In this document: positions 26,762 through 35,146 of the stretch, piece after piece
How positions within the stretch are numbered: the stretch's first letter is position 1
Layout of the letters: the number at the start of each line of letters is the position of its first letter
Assembly: GCA_003249025.1 (NCBI GenBank)
Contig: QBMH01000019.1
Coordinates: forward strand, 1-37,726
Reading direction: 5' to 3'
DNA: 37,726 nucleotides
Origin: Leptolyngbya sp.
GTDB lineage: Bacteria > Cyanobacteriota > Cyanobacteriia > Leptolyngbyales > Leptolyngbyaceae
The notes under the pieces: model-generated
The model's input: the letters and a program-made list of their open reading frames with translations, nothing else
Databases searched by the model: none
Told to the model about the DNA's origin: nothing
Made by a program: the position numbers and the translations under genes

Positions 26762-28171
26762 ATGGAAATATGGGTTTTGATTGGGCTACTGACGGGGCTG
26801 GCATTTTTAGAATGGCGATGGCTGCGGCTTAACGCCAAGCTGTGGCGTATTGTGCAGAAGTGGCGACCGGATGCTCCCGTGGCATTTTCGTCTACCTCTC
26901 GACTCACACGGGCGATCGCGGCTTATCAAGAAGTCCATTTTTCTCTCCAAACCGAATTGCAAAGCCTGCAAGCCCTATTCCAAGTTGCACCCATTGGATT
27001 TTTGCAAGTAGATGAAGACAATCAGCTATTGACTTGCAACAGTAAAGCTTGTGAACTGCTGAGTATGCAGCCTTATGTTTCTGGAAAACCCCGTTTGCTC
27101 CTAGAACTTGTGCGCTCCTATGAATTGGATGCCCTGATTGACGAAACTCGCCATGCTCAACAACCGTGCCAGAGCGAATGGGTTTTTCATCCGGTTGATT
27201 CCGACTATGCCAAACTGGCGCAAAAACAGCCCTGTCCTTTGCGAGGTCACGGCACCCCCATGCCAGATGGCTGTGTTGCGGTGTTTTTGGAAAGCCGAGA
27301 ACAAGTGGTGATGTTGACCCAGCAGCGCGATCGCTGGATTTCGGATGTCGCCCATGAGCTAAAAACGCCCTTAACTTCCATTCGGCTAGTGGCTGAAACC
27401 CTGCAATCTCGCTTAGAACCGCCCACTCGCGACTGGGTAGACCGTTTATTAAATGAAACGATTCGCCTCAGTGGATTAGTGCAAGACTTGCTAGATCTCA
27501 ATCGGCTTGGAATGCAGCCCTCTGCTCGTTTGACGCTGAAACCCGTCGATCTTCCCCGTCTAGTCCAGTCGGCTTGGCTAAGCTTAGAACCCCTAGCGCG
27601 AGAAAAGCAGATCCAGTTAGATTATGTGGGCTACGATCGCCTGTTAATCTTGGCAGATGAAGCCAGACTGCACCGGGTTTTATTAAACCTGTTAGATAAC
27701 AGCATTAAATACAGCCCCACCCAGCAAAATATTCGAGTACAGATTTCAGTGGGTCAAGCCAATCAGTCAGATGCCGCCAAGCACACAGACCAACAGGTTC
27801 ATCTAGAAGTAATTGACGCGGGTCCGGGCTTTCCAGAAGCCGCTTTATCCCAAGTATTCGAGCGCTTCTATCGCGTTGATCCCTCTCGTACCCGCCAACC
27901 TTTGCTCAAAGCGACGACAACCGATCAAACACCTGCCTTGTCTTCAGACCACAGCGTTGCTTCCCAACCCGTTGAGGCTCAGCGGGCAGAAAAAAGTTGG
28001 AAGCAGGACTTTTTTCAAGCAAATAGCGGCACAGGGCTAGGATTGGCGATCGCTCGTCAAATTGTGGAAGCTCACCAAGGCTCGGTGAAAGCTAGTAATC
28101 ATCCTGAAACAGGCGGAGCTTGGCTAGAGGTATTTTTACCCCTAAAACAAGGCGTTGGAGAATTGGAATGA
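26762..28171 (+). CDS. sphS: PhoR/SphS-like sensor histidine kinase
   Basis: The product is 469 aa from ATG 26762. A single N-terminal hydrophobic helix (IWVLIGLLTGLAFLEW) anchors it to the membrane without a periplasmic domain, as in SphS. A PAS domain spans about 65-180 (FQVAPIGFLQVDEDNQLL). Dimerisation motif DVAHELKTPLTSIRL carries phospho-acceptor His198. HATPase boxes are LLNLLDNSIKYSP, IDAGPGFPE and SGTGLGLAIARQIV. A low-complexity insert of about 50 residues (TTTDQTPALSSDHSVA and onward) lies between the F box (VFERFYRVDPSRTRQ) and the G2 box. It follows the regulator gene by 172 bp, so a separate or read-through transcript is possible. Partner and role are inferred from neighbourhood and layout. 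Confidence 0.85.
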   Translation: MEIWVLIGLLTGLAFLEWRWLRLNAKLWRIVQKWRPDAPVAFSSTSRLTRAIAAYQEVHFSLQTELQSLQALFQVAPIGFLQVDEDNQLLTCNSKACELLSMQPYVSGKPRLLLELVRSYELDALIDETRHAQQPCQSEWVFHPVDSDYAKLAQKQPCPLRGHGTPMPDGCVAVFLESREQVVMLTQQRDRWISDVAHELKTPLTSIRLVAETLQSRLEPPTRDWVDRLLNETIRLSGLVQDLLDLNRLGMQPSARLTLKPVDLPRLVQSAWLSLEPLAREKQIQLDYVGYDRLLILADEARLHRVLLNLLDNSIKYSPTQQNIRVQISVGQANQSDAAKHTDQQVHLEVIDAGPGFPEAALSQVFERFYRVDPSRTRQPLLKATTTDQTPALSSDHSVASQPVEAQRAEKSWKQDFFQANSGTGLGLAIARQIVEAHQGSVKASNHPETGGAWLEVFLPLKQGVGELE

Positions 28172-28307
28172 TGATAACCTTACTAATGCTGAGAATTGTT
28201 AAGGGGCAGTGTACTATATTTAAGTGAGAATACTCACCGCTTGTCATAAGGCATCAGGTATTCGCAGAACAAACGCGCAAATTGCAAAAGCAAAGCTCCG
28301 CTAACGC

Positions 28308-29102
28308 ATGGATGAACGGGTTCAAAAAGTACTTTCTCGATGGGGCATTGCGGCTCGCCGTCAAGTTGAGCAATTGATTCAACAAGGACGAGTAGAAATA
28401 GATGGCAGAGTTGCCTACTTAGGTCAAAAAGTTGATCCAACGGCTGTTCAAATTTCAGTGGATGGTGCTGTGGTTAACCCGATCGCGTCTCCACAGCGCA
28501 TTTATCTACTGATGAATAAGCCGAGGAATGTTGTTTCTACCTGCGATGATCCCCAAAAAAGACAGACTGTTTTGGATTTGCTATCCCCTGTTCTGCGCCA
28601 AGGACAAGGAATACATCCAGTGGGACGGTTGGATGAAGATTCTACTGGGGCATTGCTGCTCACTAATGACGGAGATTTGACGTTCTATCTGACTCATCCC
28701 CGATATCATGTTCCTAAGACTTATCAAGTTTGGGTTGAGGGCTATCCATCCCTCTTCGCTTTAAAGCAATGGCAACAGGGAGTATTGTTAGAAGGAAAAA
28801 GAACCCTTCCCGCAGATATTTCTGTCCTGAAATCGCACCCCGATCGCCGAACCTTATTAGAGATTGTTTTGAAAGAAGGACGTAATCGCCAAATTCGGCG
28901 AATTGCAGAGCAGTTAGGGCATCCCGTCCAAACGCTGCACCGTACCGCCATTGGTTCTATTCGGCTGCAATCAGCCAGTCAGTCTCAACTTGAGAATGGT
29001 GACTATCGCCCTTTGACAAGCCCTGAGATTTGTTTTTTGAGATCCCAAATTGACTTAACATCGAAGAAGACGCTAAGCGTGGGTGAGGAGTGCCGAGCAT
29101 GA
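28308..29102 (+). CDS. 16S/23S rRNA pseudouridine synthase, RsuA/RluB family
   Basis: The product is 264 aa from ATG 28308. An N-terminal S4 RNA-binding domain (MDERVQKVLSRWGIAARRQ, QLIQQGRVEIDGRVA) precedes the catalytic domain. That contains YLLMNKPRNVVSTCDDP and GRLDEDSTGALLLTNDG, where Asp109 is the catalytic nucleophile, then HPRYHVPKTYQV and LKEGRNRQIRRIAEQLGHPV. It isomerises uridine to pseudouridine in ribosomal RNA; RluB of E. coli modifies U2605 of 23S rRNA. The stop codon overlaps the RodZ-like start (ATGA, 29099-29102), so translation is coupled. Confidence 0.93.
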   Translation: MDERVQKVLSRWGIAARRQVEQLIQQGRVEIDGRVAYLGQKVDPTAVQISVDGAVVNPIASPQRIYLLMNKPRNVVSTCDDPQKRQTVLDLLSPVLRQGQGIHPVGRLDEDSTGALLLTNDGDLTFYLTHPRYHVPKTYQVWVEGYPSLFALKQWQQGVLLEGKRTLPADISVLKSHPDRRTLLEIVLKEGRNRQIRRIAEQLGHPVQTLHRTAIGSIRLQSASQSQLENGDYRPLTSPEICFLRSQIDLTSKKTLSVGEECRA

Positions 29103-29977
29103 ACGATAAAACTCTTCAATTGAGTAAAGAACAAGCGCAATTATTGGCTGAAATTGGCACTTACTTGTGCCGCCTTCGACAAGCGCAACCGTTGTCTTTA
29201 GAAGCGATCGCTTCTACAACGCTGATTCCCGTGAAGACTTTAACGGCGATCGAAGAAGCAGATGTGACCCAACTTCCCGAACCCGTTTATATTCAGGGGT
29301 TTATTCGACGATATGCTGATGCGATCGGAGCAGATGGCGCAGAGGTTGCCAACGCATTTCCTGCCCAAACGGATCTAAGATCTCCTAAACCAACCTGGAA
29401 CAGTACTGTAGAAGCGCAGTTACGCCCCCTGCACCTGTACTTGATTTATATGCTCTTGGTCATGGGTGCCGTTAGCGGGTTGTCCTATGCCCTTAATCGC
29501 TCTTCGTCGCAAGCGTTTCGCTATGCCAATTTGCCTCGACAGCCCGGAACAGGGCAATTGCCAACTCAAAAGACTGAATTGTATGGTCCTCCCTCACCCA
29601 GCCAAAAAACGACGGGTGCTGTCGCAAGTAAAGCGATTGGAAAAACAGAGCTACCCTCTGCGACTGCAAGATCTGACAAACCCGTTCGCGTTGACTTGGC
29701 TTTAAAAGCCCAATCCTGGATTCGGATTGTTGCAGATGGAAAAATGGAATTTGAGGGGGTGCTATCGGAGGGCGCTCAGCAAACTTGGGCAGCCAAGCAG
29801 CAAATTACTGTGCGAGCTGGAAATGCTGGCGGAGTAATGGTGAGCTATAACGAGAGTCCGCCAAAACCCTTGGGTGAGCCGGGTGCAGTCGAAGAAAAAA
29901 CCTTTGAGGCTACACAAGCAGGAATAAATCAATCTGAAAAACCACTTGTTGCAGTGTCTCTTCTGCCAAACCTATAG
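29099..29977 (+). CDS. RodZ-like helix-turn-helix membrane protein
   Basis: The product is 292 aa from ATG 29099, overlapping the previous stop by 4 nt and preceded by GAGGAG at 8-nt spacing; GTG 29090 is an alternative. Residues about 12-80 form a RodZ/HTH_25-type domain (IGTYLCRLRQAQPLSLEAIA, VYIQGFIRRYADAIG). A single transmembrane helix (LYLIYMLLVMGAVSGLSYAL) follows near 105-125, then a Pro/Gln-rich linker and a C-terminal periplasmic beta domain like DUF4115 (SWIRIVADGKMEFEGVLSEG, TWAAKQQITVRAGNAGGV). RodZ links MreB to the cell wall elongation machinery and sets cell shape. The cyanobacterial equivalent is less studied, so the role is inferred from architecture. Confidence 0.85.
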   Translation: MNDKTLQLSKEQAQLLAEIGTYLCRLRQAQPLSLEAIASTTLIPVKTLTAIEEADVTQLPEPVYIQGFIRRYADAIGADGAEVANAFPAQTDLRSPKPTWNSTVEAQLRPLHLYLIYMLLVMGAVSGLSYALNRSSSQAFRYANLPRQPGTGQLPTQKTELYGPPSPSQKTTGAVASKAIGKTELPSATARSDKPVRVDLALKAQSWIRIVADGKMEFEGVLSEGAQQTWAAKQQITVRAGNAGGVMVSYNESPPKPLGEPGAVEEKTFEATQAGINQSEKPLVAVSLLPNL

Positions 29978-30046
29978 CCATTTTGCTTTCGGTGCTGCGT
30001 TCCTGCATCAACCTACCCTACAAGTTACTCTTTCAGGCTCAACACT

Positions 30047-30069
30047 TTTCCTAACGGAGATGCTACGCG
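30047..30069 (+). repeat. CGGAGATGCTACGCG interspersed repeat, copy 1
   Basis: The core CGGAGATGCTACGCG sits in the gap between the RodZ-like gene and mutL, preceded by TTTCCTAA. It matches 30913-30934 inside mutL except for C/T and a short indel. It resembles a dispersed repeat class known from filamentous cyanobacteria. Confidence 0.65.
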
Positions 30070-30129
30070 AACAATACTCAGCACTCATCTTCTTACACCA
30101 GCTTCCTGCCCCTCGCCTACACTGGAGTT

Positions 30130-31986
30130 ATGCAATCTGGCATTTATCCATTACCAACCGAGGTTATCCATCTCATTGCTGCTGGAGAGGTCATTGACTC
30201 TCTCGCTGCGGCTGTTCGAGAACTGGTGGAAAATTCCTTAGATGCGGGTGCTACTCGGATTACAGTGTCGGTTTGGGCAGAGCAGTGGCGACTGCAAGTG
30301 GCAGATAACGGGCTTGGGATGGATTGCCAGAACTTGAAGCAGGCAGCGAGTCCTCATAGCACGAGTAAAATTCGCGATCGCCAAGATTTGTGGAATATTA
30401 CCAGCCTTGGATTTCGGGGTGAAGCTTTGCACAGCTTGGCGCAGTTAGCCCAATTGCAGATCGCTAGCTGTCCATTGCCATTTTCCAGTGATGCTGATCT
30501 AGGTCAAGAACGTGAGGGTTGGCAAGTTACTTACGATACTCAAGGGTTGCCTGTGGAAATGGCACCTGTAGCGATCGCACCGGGCACCATCGTCACTGTT
30601 GATCATCTGTTTGCTAGCTTGCCCACTCGTCGTCAAGGCTTGCCCTCTTTTGCTCATCAACTTAAAGCAGTACAAGCCACGATTCATCACATTGCCCTTT
30701 GCCATCCTCAAGTGACCTGGCAAGTGCAGCAAGGCGATCGCGGCTGGTTTACTCTATTTTCTGGCAAAACTGCCCGTCAAATTTTGCCCCAGCTTTTACG
30801 AGAAGTCGAAGTTAGCGATTTGCAAGAGGTGGAGCAGGTTGCGGGTTGCGGGTTTCAGGTGTCGGGGAAGAGGGAAGAAGAAAAAGGGGAGCGAAACTTA
30901 GAACTCAAAATATTTCCTGCGGAGATGTTACGCGTTGGCAAAGCCAGTCCAAAGAACTTACAAAATTCAAAATTCAAAATTCAAAACTTCACTCCCTCTC
31001 TCTATCTTTTACTTGGCTTACCCGATCGCTGCCATCGTCGTCGTCCAGATTGGGTGAGTGTTGCGGTGAATGGGCGATTAGTCCACCTGCCGGAGATTGA
31101 ACAAACCATTTTGGCGGCATTTCGGCGAACGTTGCCCCGAGATCGCTATCCGGTGTGCTTTGTCCATTTGCAGGTGCCACCAGCGCAGATTGACTGGAAC
31201 CGTCATCCTGCCAAATCAGAAATTTATCTGCACCATTTAGATGATTGGCGCGAGCAGATTGCTGCCGTAATTGACCAAGCGTTGCGCTTAAATCCTAACT
31301 CCTTGCCAGAAACGCTTTACTCTGATCGCATTGGGCACCTACTCAAAACCGCCGAAACTGGAGGTGGATGGAATACCTCGCAACCGTCAAAAGAAATAGA
31401 AGGTGACCAAGATGAATTCCTAGCCTCTAGCCCCCATCCCCTAGCCTCCACTCTCAAAGCGCTTGCCCAAGTTCACAACACCTATATTTTGGCGGAACAC
31501 TCCACGGGAATTTGGATGATTGAGCAACACATTGCCCATGAACGGGTGCTATATGAGCAACTGTGCGATCGCTGGCAAATTGTGCCGCTGGAAACGCCAA
31601 TTATTCTTAACGGGTTGACCAATGTTCAAGTGGAGCAATTGCAGCGGATTGAGATCGACGTGGAACCTTTTGGTGAACAATCGTGGGTGGCGCGATCGGC
31701 TCCTGCCCTGCTAGCAGCGCGATCGGATTGTGCAGACGCACTCACCGAACTCAGCCTGGGCGGTGATTTGCAAACAGCCCAAGTAGCAACCGCCTGTCGT
31801 AGCGCCATTCGCAATGGCACCGTGTTGTCCCTTTCAGCGATGCAAACCCTGTTAACCCAATGGCAGCAAACTCGCAATCCCCGCACTTGTCCCCATGGTC
31901 GCCCTATTTGCCTGACGCTAGAGGAGTCTTCCCTATCGCGCTTTTTCCGACGGCACTGGGTGATTGGTAAAAGTCATGGAATTTAG
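30130..31986 (+). CDS. mutL: DNA mismatch repair protein MutL
   Basis: The product is 618 aa from ATG 30130. It has the GHKL ATPase motifs: AAGEVIDSLAAAVRELVENSLDAGAT, DNGLGMD and SLGFRGEALHSLAQL. In the transducer domain GLPDRCHRRRPDWVSVAVNGRLV is followed by FCR-type segments. The C-terminal part has EQHIAHERVLYE, the DQHAx2Ex4E endonuclease motif with D-to-E and A-to-I changes, plus ACRSAIRNGT and CPHGRP. The protein coordinates strand incision in mismatch repair. Residues about 236-290 are an inserted segment encoded by heptad repeats and an interspersed repeat, and a third heptad array lies near residue 431. The frame is kept through all of them. There is no ribosome site of note. Confidence 0.94.
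   Translation: MQSGIYPLPTEVIHLIAAGEVIDSLAAAVRELVENSLDAGATRITVSVWAEQWRLQVADNGLGMDCQNLKQAASPHSTSKIRDRQDLWNITSLGFRGEALHSLAQLAQLQIASCPLPFSSDADLGQEREGWQVTYDTQGLPVEMAPVAIAPGTIVTVDHLFASLPTRRQGLPSFAHQLKAVQATIHHIALCHPQVTWQVQQGDRGWFTLFSGKTARQILPQLLREVEVSDLQEVEQVAGCGFQVSGKREEEKGERNLELKIFPAEMLRVGKASPKNLQNSKFKIQNFTPSLYLLLGLPDRCHRRRPDWVSVAVNGRLVHLPEIEQTILAAFRRTLPRDRYPVCFVHLQVPPAQIDWNRHPAKSEIYLHHLDDWREQIAAVIDQALRLNPNSLPETLYSDRIGHLLKTAETGGGWNTSQPSKEIEGDQDEFLASSPHPLASTLKALAQVHNTYILAEHSTGIWMIEQHIAHERVLYEQLCDRWQIVPLETPIILNGLTNVQVEQLQRIEIDVEPFGEQSWVARSAPALLAARSDCADALTELSLGGDLQTAQVATACRSAIRNGTVLSLSAMQTLLTQWQQTRNPRTCPHGRPICLTLEESSLSRFFRRHWVIGKSHGI
30837..30878 (+). repeat. heptad array inside mutL, GGTTGCG unit
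   Basis: Six 7-bp units (GGTTGCG, GGTTGCG, GGTTTCA, GGTGTCG, GGGAAGA, GGGAAGA) in the mutL frame, encoding a 14-residue insertion that is translated. Confidence 0.75.
30913..30934 (+). repeat. CGGAGATGTTACGCG interspersed repeat, copy 2 (in mutL)
   Basis: Matches the gap copy at 30047-30069 over TTTCCT and CGGAGATGYTACGCG. It lies between two heptad arrays in mutL and is translated as part of the inserted segment. Confidence 0.65.
30961..30988 (+). repeat. heptad array inside mutL, CAAAATT unit
   Basis: Four tandem 7-bp units (CAAAATT three times, then CAAAACT), encoding a basic/Asn-rich stretch (QNSKFKIQN) in the mutL insertion. Confidence 0.85.
31420..31454 (+). repeat. heptad array inside mutL, CTAGCCT unit
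   Basis: Five 7-bp units (CTAGCCT, CTAGCCC, CCATCCC, CTAGCCT, CCACTCT) in the linker before the MutL C-terminal domain, encoding LASSPHPLAST. Confidence 0.75.
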
Positions 31987-32166
31987 GCATTAGTTTAGGT
32001 TGCTTAAGTTTGCCTAGGTAGCGATCGCGTATTGTATAGCGATACCCAGAACAATGAAGACAAGCAACAGAGCCTAAACCTATGCACATAAGCCTCTTCA
32101 CCCCTAGAATCTGACACCTAGTACCTACTCTACAAATCAATGCACTCTCAAAAAAGGACAATCGGC

Positions 32167-32934
32167 ATGGTAAGACGAGCATTAACACGGCTATTGCTGG
32201 GGGTAAATGCCATCTTGTTGCTGATCGCATTGTCTATTGGATTGCAGATGGGGCAAGTGTTCCAAATCAACCCATCGACGATCGTTCCAGAGTTACTAGC
32301 CGTGGCAGGAGTGGCTCCGAAACCCGACGATTTGACCTCGAAGCAATGGTGGCAGGATGAAGTGCAGTATCGCACTCGCATTTCCCAAGGGCAAGCTTAT
32401 AACGTTTGTTTGTTCGGAGATTCTATCTCTTCCGCATTAGGAAACACCTTGGGCGATCGCACCTTCAACTTTGCGATTAGCGGGATGAGCAGCGTTTCGT
32501 TGATACCCCAAATGCAAAACCTGGTTACCGCCTCCACCCGTTGCCAGCAAGTTATCTTTGCCATGGGCACAAACGATGCCTGTTATGACATTACCAATGA
32601 TCAGTTTGTTGCCAATATACGCCAAGCGATCGCCCTTGCCCATAAGCTATCCGCCACTCGCATTATTGTTCTGCCTGCCTTTTATTCCACCTTGGCAGCT
32701 AGCCGCAAAATATTTCTGGCAGGCACTGTTGCACGAGTTGAAGAAATCAATGCCCTCCTGCGAGAAGTCGCCATTAATGAACAGGTGATCATGACGACCC
32801 AAGGACTGGAATCGTTATATCAAGGGCAAGAACTCAGAGCAAACTTAACAGCCGATGGCGTTCATTTGAATGCAACCGGACGAATTTTGTATCGCAATGC
32901 CCTGATGAAAATTCTGTACTACCCATCCTCCTAA
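32167..32934 (+). CDS. SGNH/GDSL-family hydrolase, membrane-anchored
   Basis: The product is 255 aa from ATG 32167, which has AAAGGA 8 nt upstream; ATG 32140 is an alternative without a ribosome site. An N-terminal uncleaved hydrophobic anchor (LLLGVNAILLLIALSIGL) puts the enzyme on the periplasmic or lumenal face. SGNH blocks: GDSIS with Ser86, SGMSS (Gly106), GTNDA (Asn136) and TADGVHLNATG with Asp230 and His233. It probably hydrolyses an ester in a lipid or carbohydrate; the substrate is not known. It is in a same-direction run after mutL but 180 nt away, so co-transcription is unclear. Confidence 0.88.
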   Translation: MVRRALTRLLLGVNAILLLIALSIGLQMGQVFQINPSTIVPELLAVAGVAPKPDDLTSKQWWQDEVQYRTRISQGQAYNVCLFGDSISSALGNTLGDRTFNFAISGMSSVSLIPQMQNLVTASTRCQQVIFAMGTNDACYDITNDQFVANIRQAIALAHKLSATRIIVLPAFYSTLAASRKIFLAGTVARVEEINALLREVAINEQVIMTTQGLESLYQGQELRANLTADGVHLNATGRILYRNALMKILYYPSS

Positions 32935-33121
32935 TCCGCTTACAAATTTGCAGTCAAAACGCAGAATGTGGGCTGCAAAACACTACACTAGGCATTGGAA
33001 CGATTACCTTTAAAGCATTGAGTTCTCGCCTTGGGCGCGATCGCTGCTCGTGGTTCAAGGCTACCCAAAAACTTCGTCTGCTCCGTTCTCCTCCACTGCT
33101 CTGTATAGGAAAAATCACGTT

Positions 33122-35035
33122 ATGACAGCAACATCCGTTCGCTTTCCCATTGATCTGAGTGCTTACAAAGCGATAGCACTAGACCCGACCAAACCGACCT
33201 TAACCGATGACGAACGGGAGGCACTAAAAGCGAATATTCAACTCTGCCGTGATGCCATTATTTTCTTTACAGCAACCGGGGCAGCGCGGGGCGTAGGCGG
33301 TCACACGGGCGGACCCTATGACACCGTGCCAGAAGTGGTGATTTTGGATGCGCTCTTTCGCGGAGCCGCTGATCAGGTTGTGCCGATTTTCTTTGATGAA
33401 GCAGGACACCGAGTTGGCACTCAATATCTGATGGCGGCGCTGCATGGAGAACTCCCTGCTGAACAACTGATGCATTACCGGGAAGCCAATTCCAAATTGC
33501 CTGGACACCCCGAACTAGGCTTGACTCCCGGCGTGAAATTTAGCTCCGGTCGCTTAGGGCACATGTGGCCCTATGTGAATGGGGTGGCGTTAGCGAATCC
33601 GGGGAAAGCCGTGTTTTGCTTGGGTTCCGATGGCTCCCAGCAAGAAGGAAACGATGCCGAAGCGGCGCGGCTAGCCGTAGCACAACACCTAAATGTGAAG
33701 CTGATTATTGATGATAACGATGTGACGATCGCGGGGCATCCCTCCAAATATCTCCCCGGTTTCACCGTTGCCAAAACCCTGGCAGGGCATGGACTTAAAG
33801 TATTAGAAGGCGATGGCGAAGACATAGATGGGTTATATAGCCGTATCCAAGAAGCCATCAACACGCCTGGACCCGTCGCAGTGATCAACAAGCGTCCGAT
33901 GTGCGTTGGGATTGAAGGGCTGGAAGGCTCGACCCACGGGCATGATGTGATTTCGGTGGAGAAGGCGATCGCCTACCTAGAAAAACACGGACATGCCGAT
34001 GCGATCGCTGTCCTGAAAGATATTAAAACACCCAAAAATCCTTACAAATTCCTGGGCATTGGCGATAAGTGGGATTCTAACCGCAACGTGTTTGGTGATG
34101 CGGTGGTTGCGGTTTTGGGACGCATGAGTGAAGCCGAGCGTAAAGAAAAAGTATTGGTGATCGACAGTGACCTGGAAGGCTCCTGCGGGTTGAAAAAAAT
34201 CCACGATGCTCATCCTGAAGTCTTCCTGCCCTCAGGCATTATGGAGCGCGGCAACCTCTCTGCGGCTGCTGGGTTTGGCATGGAAAAAGGCAAACAAGGT
34301 ATTTTCGCCACCTTTGCCGCCTTTTTGGAAATGTGTATTTCCGAAATCACCATGGCGCGGCTGAACTACTCCAATCTGCTCTGCCACTTTTCCCACTCTG
34401 GCATCGATGACATGGCAGATAATACTTGCCACTTTGGTATCAACAACTTCTTTGCCGACAATGGCTTGGATGATGGCTATGACACCAAGCTTTACTTCCC
34501 TGCCGATGCCAACCAGATGAAAGCCTGCGTCGAATCGGTTTTCTTTGATCCAGGACTACGGTTTATCTTCTCGACCCGCTCCAAAACGCCAATCTTGCTG
34601 AATCCTGAGGGCGGCGAACTGTTTGGCGAGGGCTATACCTTCACTCCCGGCAAGGATGAGGTGATTCGGGAAGGCACTGCTGGCTACATTGTCGCGGTGG
34701 GAGATGCCGTGTATCGTGCTTTGGATGCTGTGGAGCGTTTGAAGCAAGAAGGCATTGATGTGGGGCTAATCAACAAATCGACGTTGAATGTGGTAGATGA
34801 GGAGGCGATCGCCAAAATTGGTGCCTCTCCCTTTGTCATCGTAGTGGAGGCGTTTAACCGCAAAACTGGGTTGGGCAGCCGCTTTGGTAGTTGGCTACTG
34901 GAGCGCGGCTTAACCCCCAAATACGCCTACCTCGGCACTCATGAAGAAGGCTGTGGCGGATTATGGGAGCAGTTCCCCCATCAGGGCATCGATCCAGTGG
35001 GCATCATGGCAAAGGTAAAACATCTTGTAGCCTAG
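33122..35035 (+). CDS. transketolase-like thiamine diphosphate enzyme
   Basis: The product is 637 aa from ATG 33122 (MTATSVRFPIDL), with AGGA about 11 nt upstream; the TTG frame from 33050 is unlikely. It has the pyrophosphate/ThDP core (FCLGSDGSQQEGNDAEAAR, then IIDDNDVTIAG), a GGHTGGPYDTVPEV segment replacing the usual GHPGLPMG, and a pyrimidine domain with VIDSDLEGSCG and IMERGNLSAAAGFGM. A transketolase C-terminal domain ends at KHLVA. It differs clearly from the Calvin-cycle transketolase of cyanobacteria, whose N-terminus reads differently. It may be a second transketolase paralogue; the substrate is not assignable. Confidence 0.85.
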   Translation: MTATSVRFPIDLSAYKAIALDPTKPTLTDDEREALKANIQLCRDAIIFFTATGAARGVGGHTGGPYDTVPEVVILDALFRGAADQVVPIFFDEAGHRVGTQYLMAALHGELPAEQLMHYREANSKLPGHPELGLTPGVKFSSGRLGHMWPYVNGVALANPGKAVFCLGSDGSQQEGNDAEAARLAVAQHLNVKLIIDDNDVTIAGHPSKYLPGFTVAKTLAGHGLKVLEGDGEDIDGLYSRIQEAINTPGPVAVINKRPMCVGIEGLEGSTHGHDVISVEKAIAYLEKHGHADAIAVLKDIKTPKNPYKFLGIGDKWDSNRNVFGDAVVAVLGRMSEAERKEKVLVIDSDLEGSCGLKKIHDAHPEVFLPSGIMERGNLSAAAGFGMEKGKQGIFATFAAFLEMCISEITMARLNYSNLLCHFSHSGIDDMADNTCHFGINNFFADNGLDDGYDTKLYFPADANQMKACVESVFFDPGLRFIFSTRSKTPILLNPEGGELFGEGYTFTPGKDEVIREGTAGYIVAVGDAVYRALDAVERLKQEGIDVGLINKSTLNVVDEEAIAKIGASPFVIVVEAFNRKTGLGSRFGSWLLERGLTPKYAYLGTHEEGCGGLWEQFPHQGIDPVGIMAKVKHLVA

Positions 35036-35049
35036 GGATTGAGTAGATC

Positions 35050-35120
35050 GTAGGGCGTAGCATTCGGGCAATTACTGGGCGACTCAACCGCAGATCAACT
35101 ACCGAATGCCACGCCCTTAC
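35050..35120 (-). repeat. 71-bp palindromic MITE-like element, copy B
   Basis: The left arm GTAGGGCGTAGCATTCGG and the right arm CCGAATGCCACGCCCTTAC are inverted complements with one gap and one mismatch. The complete element is the reverse complement of copy A at 1044-1115 with about 70 percent identity by eye. It lies between the convergent transketolase and carboxypeptidase genes. Confidence 0.75.
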
Positions 35121-35146
35121 GCAGGGTATGCCACTTACGCAAAATG

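Noticed and set aside
32947-32979. TTTGCAG...CTGCAAA stem after the SGNH hydrolase gene as a terminator
   Set aside because: A 7-bp stem with a 19-nt loop and no T-run; not convincing.
33050-33121. Upstream extension of the transketolase-like protein
   Set aside because: A TTG start without a ribosome site; ATG 33122 has one and fits the family N-terminus.
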